Below, piece by piece: positions 8,194-16,027 of a stretch of DNA of 64,000 bases (position 1 is the stretch's first letter; every line of letters starts with the position of its first letter). The translations under genes were made by a program, and so were the position numbers. Source of the DNA: Neobacillus cucumis (GTDB taxonomy: Bacteria > Bacillota > Bacilli > Bacillales_B > DSM-18226); NCBI RefSeq assembly GCF_016107705.1, contig NZ_JAEHGC010000003.1, forward strand, positions 496,001 to 560,000, read 5' to 3'. The notes below the pieces were generated by a model. That model saw only the letters and a list, made by a program, of their open reading frames with translations. It ran no database searches and was not told the DNA's origin.

Positions 8194-8245
8194 TTCGACA
8201 GGATTTCCCAGGGAATTTTGCGGTAGGTGACAGGCACCTGTCGAA
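8194..8245. repeat. Degenerate REP-like element
   Basis: TTCGACAGG (8194-8202) and CCTGTCGAA (8237-8245) are complementary, and the GGTGACAGGCACC core (8226-8238) is offset to the right end. It looks like an eroded or rearranged REP copy. The 323-base gap 8019-8341 holds this, the 8121 palindrome and the GntR operator. Confidence 0.6.
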
Positions 8246-8291
8246 AAATTTGATTGTCTCCTTTCAGCAAATCGGGTAAGATAGACTCAAC

Positions 8292-8311
8292 AATATGACC
8301 AAAGGTTATTG
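8292..8311 (+). promoter_or_regulatory. Candidate operator before the GntR gene
   Basis: AATATGACCAAAGGTTATTG has half-sites GACC and GGTT around AAA (8297-8307). A close relative with a perfect TACC-AAA-GGTA dyad stands before the FrlB-like gene at 9184-9194. The shared sequence suggests one regulator binds both. Confidence 0.55.
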
Positions 8312-8341
8312 ACCACCCAAGGATAAGGATTTGATTTTAAA

Positions 8342-9064
8342 ATGGATAAAGGTATCCCGCTATATCAGCAATTAAAGGAGAAAGTCCTTAAGCAATTTAA
8401 GGATCAGTCACCGCTCACACCGATTCCTTCTGAGAGGGAGTTATGTTACCTGTTTGGTGTAAGCAGACCAACAGTAAGGAGAGCACTAGAGGAACTTGAG
8501 CAGGATGGTGAAGTATATCGTCTTCCCGGTAAAGGAACATTTATTGCGGAAAAAAAATATACCGACCATGAACTGCAGTCATTTATTGGTTTTCACGAAG
8601 ATGCCAGTCAGCAGAACAAAACACCCACATCGATGGTACTTCAGCAAATCGTTACAACAGCACCTTCAGATGTTGCAAAAAACCTTGAAATCCCGGAAGA
8701 CTCCGAAGTATTTTTACTAGAGCGCCTAAGGTTCGTCGACAAGGAACCCATCTGCCTTGTCAGCAGCTATATCCCATTGCACATATGTCCCGACCTTATC
8801 CGCACTGATTTTTCCGAACGTTCACTATACAAATTTCTAAACCTGCACAACATTTCCATTCATAAAGCCAAACGGTCGATTGAAGTGAAAAAGGCACCAA
8901 CAAGGGAATCTACCTATCTCAACATTGACATGGACAGCCCCATGGTTCTTTTTCAAAGCCTTGGATTTACCGAAGATGGATTACCTTTTGAATTTGTCCA
9001 ATCAAGATATCCCGCCTATAAAGCACGGTTTGAAAGCGAAGTATACCGTCCACAAGAGATGTAA
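8342..9064 (+). CDS. GntR/HutC-family regulator (UTRA domain)
   Basis: 240 residues. The N-terminal GntR winged helix (about 1-75) begins GIPLYQQLKEKVLKQF and holds the signature IPSERELCYLFGVSRPTVRRALEELEQDG. The rest (about 95-235) is a UTRA effector domain, which in this subfamily binds phosphorylated sugars or sugar amines. A SIS-domain sugar-phosphate enzyme follows on the same strand, the partner expected for an FrlR-like or NagR-like regulator. Near-identical dyads before both genes (8292-8311, 9181-9196) suggest it represses itself and its target. The effector is unknown, though an amino-sugar or fructosamine phosphate would fit. Confidence 0.9.
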   Translation: MDKGIPLYQQLKEKVLKQFKDQSPLTPIPSERELCYLFGVSRPTVRRALEELEQDGEVYRLPGKGTFIAEKKYTDHELQSFIGFHEDASQQNKTPTSMVLQQIVTTAPSDVAKNLEIPEDSEVFLLERLRFVDKEPICLVSSYIPLHICPDLIRTDFSERSLYKFLNLHNISIHKAKRSIEVKKAPTRESTYLNIDMDSPMVLFQSLGFTEDGLPFEFVQSRYPAYKARFESEVYRPQEM

Positions 9065-9065
9065 A

Positions 9066-9102
9066 CCAGGCAGCCAGAACCATTATGGCTGTCTTTTTTT
9101 GT
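9066..9102 (+). terminator. Terminator after the GntR gene
   Basis: GGCAGCCA and TGGCTGTC flank GAACCATTA, followed by seven T. Confidence 0.75.
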
Positions 9103-9180
9103 TCTGAATTAACTTTTTGACTTTTCAAAAAATACGGTTGATTACTTGCTGTTTTCCATGTTACATTATAACCACAGGTA

Positions 9181-9196
9181 ATATACCAAAGGTAAT
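9181..9196 (+). promoter_or_regulatory. Candidate GntR operator before the FrlB-like gene
   Basis: ATATACCAAAGGTAAT contains the perfect dyad TACC-AAA-GGTA (9184-9194), matching the motif before the regulator gene. It lies 28 bases before the start codon, over the likely transcription start or leader. Confidence 0.55.
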
Positions 9197-9223
9197 GAAA
9201 ATTCTAAAACGGAGGGGTAGAAG

Positions 9224-10237
9224 ATGTATAATTTTGATGTAGAACGATTTTTGAAAATCCAAAATGGGGCATTAAATTTAAAAAATGAATTTGATCAAGC
9301 GATTGATACAGTGCTAGAAAAAGGTGTTGAAAACGTATTTTTCGTAGGAACAGGCGGGGCAGCCATCCTGATGCAGCCGGCAGAATTCATTATTAAAACA
9401 CACTCTACACTGCCTGTTTTCACAGAAATCTCCTCAGAATTAATGCTCATTGACCATAAACACTTTTGCCCAAAATCACTAGTCATCCTCCCTTCCCTTT
9501 CTGGAACCACGAAGGAAACCGTGGAAGCCGCGAAATATGCAAAAGAAAAAGGAGCCACCACCATCAGCCTTGTCGGTCATGCAGACACACCACTGGCACA
9601 AATGACAGACTACACCTTTATCAACTTTGCAGAGGATGATACATCCTGCGAATCCTTTTACATTCAATCCTACCTGCTAGCATTCCGCATCCTGTATAAA
9701 CTAGGCGAGTTCCCGCAATACCATCAATTCACCGAAGAAATGAAGAACTTACCTGAGGTATTACTAAAGGTAAAGGAAGCTACCGAAGAACGCGCGAAAG
9801 CCTTCGCCCTTAAACACCAAAACACACCTTACCACATCCTTTCCGGTGCTGGCATCGATTGGGCCCAAACGCATTATTATGGAATGTGCATCTTAGAAGA
9901 AATGCAATGGATCAAAACACGTCCCGTCCATGCTTCCCATTTCTTCCATGGCACATTAGAACTAGTCGAAGAAGACACAAGCATCCTTCTTTTCAAAGGG
10001 GAAGACAAAACACGACCTCTTGTGGAAAGGGTCGAGCGTTTCGCTGAGCACTATTCAAAGGAAGTAACCACTTTTGACACGAAAGACTATGAATTGTCAG
10101 GAATTTCAGCTGAATTGAGAGCCTACATATCACCGATTGTCTTCGCCACCCTTCTCGAGCGCGTCAGCTGCTACCTGGAAAAATACCGCGAGCACCCGCT
10201 TACTACAAGAAGATACTACAAGAAGGTTCCATTTTAA
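9224..10237 (+). CDS. SIS-domain sugar-phosphate isomerase/deglycase, FrlB-like
   Basis: 337 residues with two SIS domains (about 25-165 and 195-330). The first carries FFVGTGGAAIL and the phosphosugar-binding LPSLSGTTKETVEAA. In the second, ILEEMQWIKTRPVHASHFFHG and the terminal HPLTTRRYYKKVPF closely follow the pattern of fructoselysine 6-phosphate deglycases (FrlB) and related amino-sugar-phosphate enzymes. Expected to act in the cytosol on a phosphorylated amine-sugar conjugate, releasing hexose phosphate and amine. Strong AGGGGTAG-type site before ATG at 9224. No kinase or transporter is linked, so uptake and phosphorylation genes must lie elsewhere. Family firm, substrate inferred. Confidence 0.82.
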   Translation: MYNFDVERFLKIQNGALNLKNEFDQAIDTVLEKGVENVFFVGTGGAAILMQPAEFIIKTHSTLPVFTEISSELMLIDHKHFCPKSLVILPSLSGTTKETVEAAKYAKEKGATTISLVGHADTPLAQMTDYTFINFAEDDTSCESFYIQSYLLAFRILYKLGEFPQYHQFTEEMKNLPEVLLKVKEATEERAKAFALKHQNTPYHILSGAGIDWAQTHYYGMCILEEMQWIKTRPVHASHFFHGTLELVEEDTSILLFKGEDKTRPLVERVERFAEHYSKEVTTFDTKDYELSGISAELRAYISPIVFATLLERVSCYLEKYREHPLTTRRYYKKVPF

Positions 10238-10248
10238 TATTGTATTTA

Positions 10249-10279
10249 GGAGCAGACACTTCGGGTGGCTGCTTCTTTT
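10249..10279 (+). terminator. Terminator after the FrlB-like gene
   Basis: GCAG and CACTTCGGGTG form a stem capped by a TTCG tetraloop and closed by CTGC, followed by TTCTTTT. Confidence 0.6.
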
Positions 10280-10404
10280 AAAAAAGGGAACATTTTTTTG
10301 TGGCAGCACAAGTATTGTGCTTAAATCCCGTTAAACTGTTCCAAATTATAATCCACTCCCGCTAGACACATACTAAATAAAAACTAATTCAGGTGGTTAA
10401 AACA

Positions 10405-11172
10405 GTGAAAAAAATTGTTTTTATCCGGCACGGTCAAAGTCTATATAATCTGGAGAATCGCTTTACAGGCTGGCTTGACGTCGACCTCACCGATGAGGGG
10501 TATAATGGGGCCCGGGAAGCCGGTGCTATTTTGAAAAAGCATGGCTTTACCTTTGATGTTGCCTATACCTCCGTTCTTAAGCGGGCGATTCGGACCTGTT
10601 GGATTCTCCTTCATGAGATGGATTTAGTTTGGATTCCGGTGCAAAAATCATGGGAGCTTAATGAGCGGCATTACGGGGGGCTTCAAGGGCTGAATAAAGA
10701 TGAGGTGATTTCCTGCTTTGGAGAAGAACAGGTAAATGAGTGGCGGCGCTCCGCCAGTGTCCGGCCGCCAGGGCTTTCTAAGGAGGCTCATGAGGGTATC
10801 CTGAGAGAACCGAAATATGCAGGGCTTGGAGCAGAAGAAATACCATTTGCCGAAAGCCTTCTCGATACAGAAAAGCGTGCTGTAGCCTATTGGAAGGAAG
10901 AGATTGTTCCTGATTTGCTGCAGAACAAACGCGTCATCATCTCTGCTCACGGGAACACACTCCGGGCATTGGTGAAATATCTCGACCTAGTTCCCGACAA
11001 AGAAGTCACAAGCCTAAACATCCCCAACAGCATGCCGCTCGTCTACGAACTCGACGACCAACTAAAACCCATCCGCCACTACTACCTGTGCGACGAAGGC
11101 GAAGCCACGGAAGACCACATTCCACGACACATCGACCTCAATGACCCCGAAAACTGTGAATGGATCGGGTAA
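10405..11172 (+). CDS. gpmA: 2,3-bisphosphoglycerate-dependent phosphoglycerate mutase
   Basis: 255 residues from GTG at 10405, chosen because AGGTGG at 10391-10396 is spaced eight bases before it; a GTG at 10393 overlaps that site. The histidine-phosphatase signature [20 protein letters not shown] is at the N terminus (nucleophile His about residue 8), the second catalytic motif [10 protein letters not shown] lies near 180, and [15 protein letters not shown] near 85 is the typical dPGM substrate loop. It interconverts 3- and 2-phosphoglycerate. Bacillus generally relies on the Mn-dependent iPGM, so this would be a second, cofactor-dependent enzyme. A REP copy begins five bases after the stop, between it and a convergent thioesterase gene. 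Confidence 0.93.
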   Translation: MKKIVFIRHGQSLYNLENRFTGWLDVDLTDEGYNGAREAGAILKKHGFTFDVAYTSVLKRAIRTCWILLHEMDLVWIPVQKSWELNERHYGGLQGLNKDEVISCFGEEQVNEWRRSASVRPPGLSKEAHEGILREPKYAGLGAEEIPFAESLLDTEKRAVAYWKEEIVPDLLQNKRVIISAHGNTLRALVKYLDLVPDKEVTSLNIPNSMPLVYELDDQLKPIRHYYLCDEGEATEDHIPRHIDLNDPENCEWIG

Positions 11173-11177
11173 TTGGA

Positions 11178-11224
11178 TTCGACAAAAATCGGGTGGTGAC
11201 AGGCACCACCCGATTTTTGTCGAA
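11178..11224 (+). repeat. REP palindrome copy 2
   Basis: Arms TTCGACAAAAATCGGGT (B-type) and exact complement, core GGTGACAGGCACC. Starts five bases after the gpmA stop and lies between convergent genes. Confidence 0.97.
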
Positions 11225-11254
11225 CATACTCCATCTTCGTTCAAGGATCGTTTA

Positions 11255-11731
11255 TTAGCGGATCGCCGCTCTTAATTTTCGGTTTTCTTTCCTAGCTAAG
11301 GCAGTATCGAATAGTTGTTTTTCTTCTTCGCTTTCCGGGAATACGCCCGGAACTGGAATCGGTTTTCCCTCTTGATTGACTGCCACCATCGTCAAAAAAG
11401 ATTCGGTTGTTAAGGTCTTTTTATTTGTGATAAGGTTGTGCGCTGTTACCTTTACGTACACCTCCATTGAACTTCGCCCGGTATACGTAACAAACGCCTC
11501 TAATGTCAATGCATCCCCTACCTTGGCAGAAGAAAGAAAATCCACCGAGTCAATCGATGCCGTCACAACCGCACAATTCGCATGCTTCATCGCGGCGATT
11601 GCCGCAATCTCATCAATATACGCAAGCACCTTCCCGCCAAAAATCGTATCCAAATGATTCGTATCCGGCGGAAAAACTAAACGCGTCTGAATCGTCCTTG
11701 AATTCTGTATCGGTAATTTTTCCAGGGTCAC
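11255..11731 (-). CDS. Hotdog-fold acyl-CoA thioesterase (YkhA/BACH type)
   Basis: 158 residues, start GTG at 11729-11731 after a G-rich site. A single hotdog domain: N-terminal TRLVFPPDTNHLDTIFGGK contains the conserved Asn-His-x-x-x-x-x-GG pattern, followed by YIDEIAAIAAMKHA with the helix-borne Asp/Glu, and SVDFLSSAKVGDALTLEA. This is the arrangement of cytosolic acyl-CoA thioesterases that hydrolyse fatty acyl-CoA to free acid and CoA (YkhA in B. subtilis). Convergent with gpmA, with a REP copy in between, and separated from upstream metE by another REP copy. Confidence 0.88.
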   Translation of the reverse strand: MTLEKLPIQNSRTIQTRLVFPPDTNHLDTIFGGKVLAYIDEIAAIAAMKHANCAVVTASIDSVDFLSSAKVGDALTLEAFVTYTGRSSMEVYVKVTAHNLITNKKTLTTESFLTMVAVNQEGKPIPVPGVFPESEEEKQLFDTALARKENRKLRAAIR

Positions 11732-11757
11732 GAAAACCCCACCCCCCTCATCATTCT

Positions 11758-11804
11758 TTCGACAAAATTCGGGTGGTGACAGGCACCGCCCGAATTTTGT
11801 CGAA
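11758..11804 (+). repeat. REP palindrome copy 3, abutting the metE stop codon
   Basis: Arms TTCGACAAAATTCGGGT and complement with one change in the right arm (ACCGCCCG). Its last base (11804) is directly followed by the metE stop codon (11805-11807 on minus). Confidence 0.96.
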
Positions 11805-14093
11805 TCACTTAAACCATTCTAACACAGTCATTCGTTCACGGACCAAATGTGTGGCTTCTACCATATTTTTCAGGGATTGGATGGTTTCTTCGGTTCTTCT
11901 GGTTTTTAGGCCGCAGTCGGGGTTGATCCAGAATTGGGCTGGGTCGAGGGCGGCTAGGCCGCCGGCGATGACGTCGACGATTTCTTCACAGGAAGGAACT
12001 CTTGGACTATGTATGTCATATACACCAAGGCCAATTCCTTTATGGTAGGCATGTTGATGGAATGTGGAGATTAGTTCTCCATGACTCCGTGAAGTTTCAA
12101 TCGAGATGACATCCGCATCCAGTTGATTGATTGGCTCAATAAAATCGTGAAAATCGCAATAACACATATGCGTATGAATTTGTGCCGTATCCGCTACCGT
12201 CGAGGTCGTTACCCGGAAAGCTTTTACCGCCCATTCTAAATAGTGGTCCCAAGCTGATTTTTTCAGAGGCAGTCCCTCCCGAAGCGCCGGTTCATCCACC
12301 TGAATCATTTTAATTCCTGCCGCCTCAAGGGCTTCCACTTCTTTTCTTAATGCAAGAGCAATTTGAAAAGCAACCTCTGAGCGCTGCAGATCATCGCGGA
12401 CAAAAGACCAGTTCAGAATGGTGACCGGTCCTGTAATCATGCCCTTAACCGGTTTTTCCGTCAGCGACTGGGCATACACGCTTTCTTTTACCGTCATCGG
12501 CTGCAAAAATTCTACATCACCGTAAATCACGGGAGGCTTCACACAACGAGAGCCATAGGATTGCACCCAGCCGTTTTCGGTAAACGTAAACCCTCCTAAT
12601 TTTTCTCCGAAAAACTCCACCATATCGGTCCTCTCAAACTCGCCGTGAACGAGCACATCCAAGCCAATTTCCTCTTGAAGTCCTATCCACTTATCAATCT
12701 CCGCTTGTATAAACGAATCATATTGTTCCGTCGACCATTCTCCCTTGCGCCATTTTCTCCGTGCTTGACGTACTTCCAAAGTTTGCGGAAAGCTTCCAAT
12801 TGTCGTTGTCGGCAGCAGCGGCAGCTTCCAACACTTTTGTTTTTCGCGACGTTCTTCAAAGGTGGCAGCCCGCTCAACAGGCTGAGACCAGACGCGCGAC
12901 ACCTCTTCCTGAACCTCCTCACAGTTTCTTGCTGGGGATTGGTTCAAACGTTTGAGTCCCCCTTCGCTTAACGCGAACGCCTCACCTTTAATACCGTCAC
13001 GAACACTTTCAACCAGACACTGTACTTCCAATAACTTTTCATCCGCAAAAGCTAAAGCCTCTTTTATAACCTTATCTAACTTCCCTTCATGCTGAATCGT
13101 AACTGGCACATGCAATAAGCTCGACGAAGGCTGCAACCATAATCGTTCCTGAGGGACAATCTTTTTGATCGCATCAACTAAATTTCTTTTTTCAGAAAGA
13201 TGTGCACGCCAAATATTTCGACCATCAATCACCCCAGCAGCAAGGACTTTATCCTTTGGAAATCCAAACGTAGCAAGAGCCTGCAGATTCCTTTCCAAAC
13301 CATGGACAAAATCCAGTCCAATCCCCGCAACCGGTAAATCGATAACGTCCTGATACCATTCAACCGCATCAAAATAGGTTTGCAGCATAATCTGCAGCTG
13401 TGGCGCAGCTTCCTGCAGTTGTTTGTAAATATAAGCAACGGTTTTCATTTCATCTTTTGTGATAGAGGTAACCAAAATTGGTTCATCTAGCTGTACCCAT
13501 TCTACACCCTCTTCAGCCAGCTCTTGTAAAATTTGTGCGTATAAAGGGACAATCTGTAAAATGAGTGCAGGCAATTGTTTCGGTTCATATCCTTTGGAAA
13601 GCTTTAAGAACGTGTAAGGTCCGACCAGGACTGGCTTTCCTTGAATGCCAAGTTTGTCCCGAGCTTCCCGGTAGGCTTGCAGCGGCCTATTTTCGGTTAA
13701 GGTAGGTTTAACTTCCCCGAGCTCCGGAACAATGTAATGGTAATTCGTGTTAAACCATTTTGTCATTTCACAGGCGACCGCTGTTTCACTGCCGCGGGCC
13801 ATTGCAAAATAGGTTGAAAGTGGAACGGGACCTGGACCTTCATAATTAAACCGTTTCGGCACGCAGCCAAACATTGCGGCGAGGTCAAGCATATGATCAT
13901 AAAAAGTAAAATCCCCGACTGGAATCCACTCGATTCCTAGATTTTTTTGTTTTTGCAGGTGGTGGAGTCGAATTTCTTCTATTTGCTCAAGAATTTCTGA
14001 TTCTCCTATTTTCCCGGCCCAAAATCCTTCCAAGGCCTTTTTCCATTCACGTTTTTCCCCAATACGCGGGTACCCCAGATTACTGCTTTTCAT
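11805..14093 (-). CDS. metE: Cobalamin-independent methionine synthase
   Basis: 762 residues from ATG at 14091-14093 with TAGGAGG just upstream; earlier in-frame codons lack a site. Two MetE barrels: the N-terminal one begins SSNLGYPRIGEKREWKKALE, and the C-terminal catalytic barrel carries the zinc ligands in HTHMCYCDFH (His, Cys), SIETSRSHGE (Glu) and NPDCGLKTR (Cys). It transfers the methyl group of 5-methyltetrahydrofolate triglutamate to homocysteine without B12. Transcription is governed by a cobalamin riboswitch and terminator in the 440-base leader region, which would switch it off when B12 is plentiful. A REP copy abuts the stop codon. Confidence 0.97.
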   Translation of the reverse strand: MKSSNLGYPRIGEKREWKKALEGFWAGKIGESEILEQIEEIRLHHLQKQKNLGIEWIPVGDFTFYDHMLDLAAMFGCVPKRFNYEGPGPVPLSTYFAMARGSETAVACEMTKWFNTNYHYIVPELGEVKPTLTENRPLQAYREARDKLGIQGKPVLVGPYTFLKLSKGYEPKQLPALILQIVPLYAQILQELAEEGVEWVQLDEPILVTSITKDEMKTVAYIYKQLQEAAPQLQIMLQTYFDAVEWYQDVIDLPVAGIGLDFVHGLERNLQALATFGFPKDKVLAAGVIDGRNIWRAHLSEKRNLVDAIKKIVPQERLWLQPSSSLLHVPVTIQHEGKLDKVIKEALAFADEKLLEVQCLVESVRDGIKGEAFALSEGGLKRLNQSPARNCEEVQEEVSRVWSQPVERAATFEERREKQKCWKLPLLPTTTIGSFPQTLEVRQARRKWRKGEWSTEQYDSFIQAEIDKWIGLQEEIGLDVLVHGEFERTDMVEFFGEKLGGFTFTENGWVQSYGSRCVKPPVIYGDVEFLQPMTVKESVYAQSLTEKPVKGMITGPVTILNWSFVRDDLQRSEVAFQIALALRKEVEALEAAGIKMIQVDEPALREGLPLKKSAWDHYLEWAVKAFRVTTSTVADTAQIHTHMCYCDFHDFIEPINQLDADVISIETSRSHGELISTFHQHAYHKGIGLGVYDIHSPRVPSCEEIVDVIAGGLAALDPAQFWINPDCGLKTRRTEETIQSLKNMVEATHLVRERMTVLEWFK

Positions 14094-14213
14094 CTTAATT
14101 CCTCCTACTCTTTTTGAAAAATACATAGTGTTCGTGCAGCGTTACTTATTGGCGAAACTTTCCCCGAGTTAGAACCTATTTTTGGTCCAACCCCAGAAAG
14201 CTATTTTTTAAAA

Positions 14214-14260
14214 ATAAAAAAAGGCATCTCTAACGTTCCAATAGAAAGTTAGAAATGCCT
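14214..14260 (-). terminator. Expression-platform terminator of the metE riboswitch
   Basis: On the minus strand AGGCATTTCTAAC (14248-14260) is followed, after a loop, by GTTAGAGATGCCT (14222-14234) and then a T-rich run (14211-14221). It lies between the aptamer and metE, so the riboswitch probably acts by premature termination. Confidence 0.85.
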
Positions 14261-14334
14261 AATATCGATAGCGACATACGTCGCCCTGTTATCAGCAGCA
14301 GCCAATCTAACACCTCCCTATTTCCCGTAGGTCT

Positions 14335-14525
14335 TCAGCGTTGTCGAAACAGGCAGGTCTCCTGACTTAAGGATCATCACCAGCCGCATACCTTCCCAAT
14401 CATCTCGATCAGTGGCAAAAAACTGCGTTGATTTCCCTTTTACAGTGGCGGGACCGTGTCGGACTTGCACCGAGCTTCCCTTTTCATCCTTGAAACCAAG
14501 CTTCAAGGAACCTGTTCCCACTTAT
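14335..14525 (-). promoter_or_regulatory. Cobalamin (B12) riboswitch upstream of metE
   Basis: On the minus strand the conserved cobalamin-aptamer pieces appear in order: GGGAACAGG at the 5' end, GGTGCAAGTCCGACACGG, the hallmark CCCGCCACTGTA, then ATGCGGCTGG and, near the 3' end, AGTCAGGAGACCTGCC. Adenosyl- or methylcobalamin binding to such elements normally lowers downstream expression. In front of metE this fits use of the B12-dependent enzyme when cofactor is present. The terminator at 14214-14260 completes the switch. Confidence 0.95.
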
Positions 14526-14657
14526 TCAAATAAACAAGTACTCTACCATCATAATGCAAACCATCCAAAAATTGCAATTTTTAATGAGATTCTAATCCAT
14601 GATTTTTCAGGTTTCTTAATATAATAAATCACTCTCGAATCAAGGAGGAAAATAAAT

Positions 14658-14957
14658 ATGGACAAGAGATTGCGGGAAATCCAGCAGCGGATTACACAGG
14701 AACACAAAGACCTCGGTAAGTTCGTACAACATGTCCTTGATGAGTTCGACAAAAAGGCAGATGAACATCGCCGTCTAAGTTCCTCGAACGCCTTAGCCGG
14801 AATCAAAACCTCCGGAATCGCAGAAAAAGCCTTCTACGACACCGTAAACGAAACAAAAAAATGGATCCTCGACGTCCTTGAACGCACCATCCAAGACTTC
14901 GAACACTCCGGTGACAAACACTGGAACAAAAACTTCAAAGATGGGGTCAGGGAGTAA
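14658..14957 (+). CDS. Small conserved-looking helical protein, unknown function
   Basis: 99 residues; AAGGAGG lies eight to nine bases before ATG at 14658, so translation is credible. The protein is hydrophilic and predicted helical, rich in charged residues (RLREIQQRITQEHKDL; EKAFYDTVNETKKWILDVLER), with no signal peptide, membrane segment or cysteine. I do not recognise a family. It is monocistronic, flanked by the divergent metE riboswitch region and a REP copy six bases after its stop, and is followed by sspH. Possibly a cytosolic stress or sporulation-associated small protein, but that is only a guess from the neighbour. Confidence 0.72.
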   Translation: MDKRLREIQQRITQEHKDLGKFVQHVLDEFDKKADEHRRLSSSNALAGIKTSGIAEKAFYDTVNETKKWILDVLERTIQDFEHSGDKHWNKNFKDGVRE

Positions 14958-14963
14958 ATAGCT

Positions 14964-15010
14964 TTCGACAAAATTCGGGTGGTGACAGGCACCACCCGAA
15001 TTTTGTCGAA
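14964..15010 (+). repeat. REP palindrome copy 4
   Basis: Full A-type element (TTCGACAAAATTCGGGT arms, perfectly paired; core GGTGACAGGCACC), six bases after the stop of the 99-residue protein gene. Confidence 0.97.
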
Positions 15011-15035
15011 ACGCTACACACCTACATAAATAGGC

Positions 15036-15062
15036 GTATATACCTTGTGATTGTGCAGATAC
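15036..15062 (+). promoter_or_regulatory. Possible forespore (sigma-F/G) promoter of sspH
   Basis: GTATA (15036-15040), then 15 bases, then CAGATAC (15056-15062). The -35 fits the sigma-G consensus and the -10 fits only partly. Expected from the spore role of the gene. Confidence 0.35.
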
Positions 15063-15087
15063 TGTTAAAGAAAAGGAGGTTCGATTG

Positions 15088-15267
15088 ATGGACGCACAAA
15101 GAGCTCAAGAGATTGCCATTTCAACTACGATGGCAAATGTTATGTATAACGGAACTCGGATTTATATCGAGCATGTTGACCAACAAAATGGCACTGCTAC
15201 TATTCATCCTTTAGATCAGCCTAATCAAAAGCAAAGCGTTTCTGTATCAAGCCTAATGGAATCTTAA
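15088..15267 (+). CDS. sspH: H-type small acid-soluble spore protein
   Basis: 59 residues from ATG at 15088, with AAAGGAGG upstream; a TTG immediately before is less likely. The sequence (DAQRAQEIAISTTMANVMYNG, then YIEHVDQQNGTATIHPLDQP) follows the SspH pattern of N-terminal xxRAQEI, MxNVxYNG and IxHVDxxxxxAxxxPLD. These minor SASPs accumulate in the forespore core. The gene marks the organism as a spore former and would be expected to depend on a forespore sigma factor. A strong bidirectional terminator follows. Confidence 0.92.
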   Translation: MDAQRAQEIAISTTMANVMYNGTRIYIEHVDQQNGTATIHPLDQPNQKQSVSVSSLMES

Positions 15268-15270
15268 TGG

Positions 15271-15303
15271 AAAAGGGTTGCAACCTGTGCAACCCTTTTT
15301 TCA
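15271..15303. terminator. Bidirectional terminator between sspH and the azoreductase-type gene
   Basis: AAAAGGGTTGCA (15271-15282) pairs with TGCAACCCTTTT (15288-15299); T-runs are available on both strands. Serves the two convergent genes. Confidence 0.88.
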
Positions 15304-15837
<534 letters not shown>

Positions 15838-15980
15838 TCACGATTTCTACATTTATTATAGAAAAAGTTGGGATTATTTAAATCATAAGGATGGAGGATA
15901 TTTTCTCCTTCATTCGTCTAAAATCAGGACCATCCACCTCAAACTTTAGTCGTGGAAGTCCCAGTTCCTTCTTCAATAAA

Positions 15981-16012
15981 AAAGTGCAAACCCTTGGAGT
16001 TTGCACTTTTTA
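15981..16012. terminator. Terminator after the nucleotidase gene
   Basis: AAAGTGCAAAC (15981-15991) pairs with GTTTGCACTTT (15999-16009), with A- and T-runs outside. On the minus strand it lies just after the stop at 16028. Confidence 0.85.
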
Positions 16013-16027
16013 TTGTAAAAATCTCTC

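Noticed and set aside
14318..14521. 67-codon minus-strand frame upstream of metE
   Set aside because: It lies entirely inside the cobalamin aptamer and its codons spell the conserved RNA segments; there is no ribosome site.
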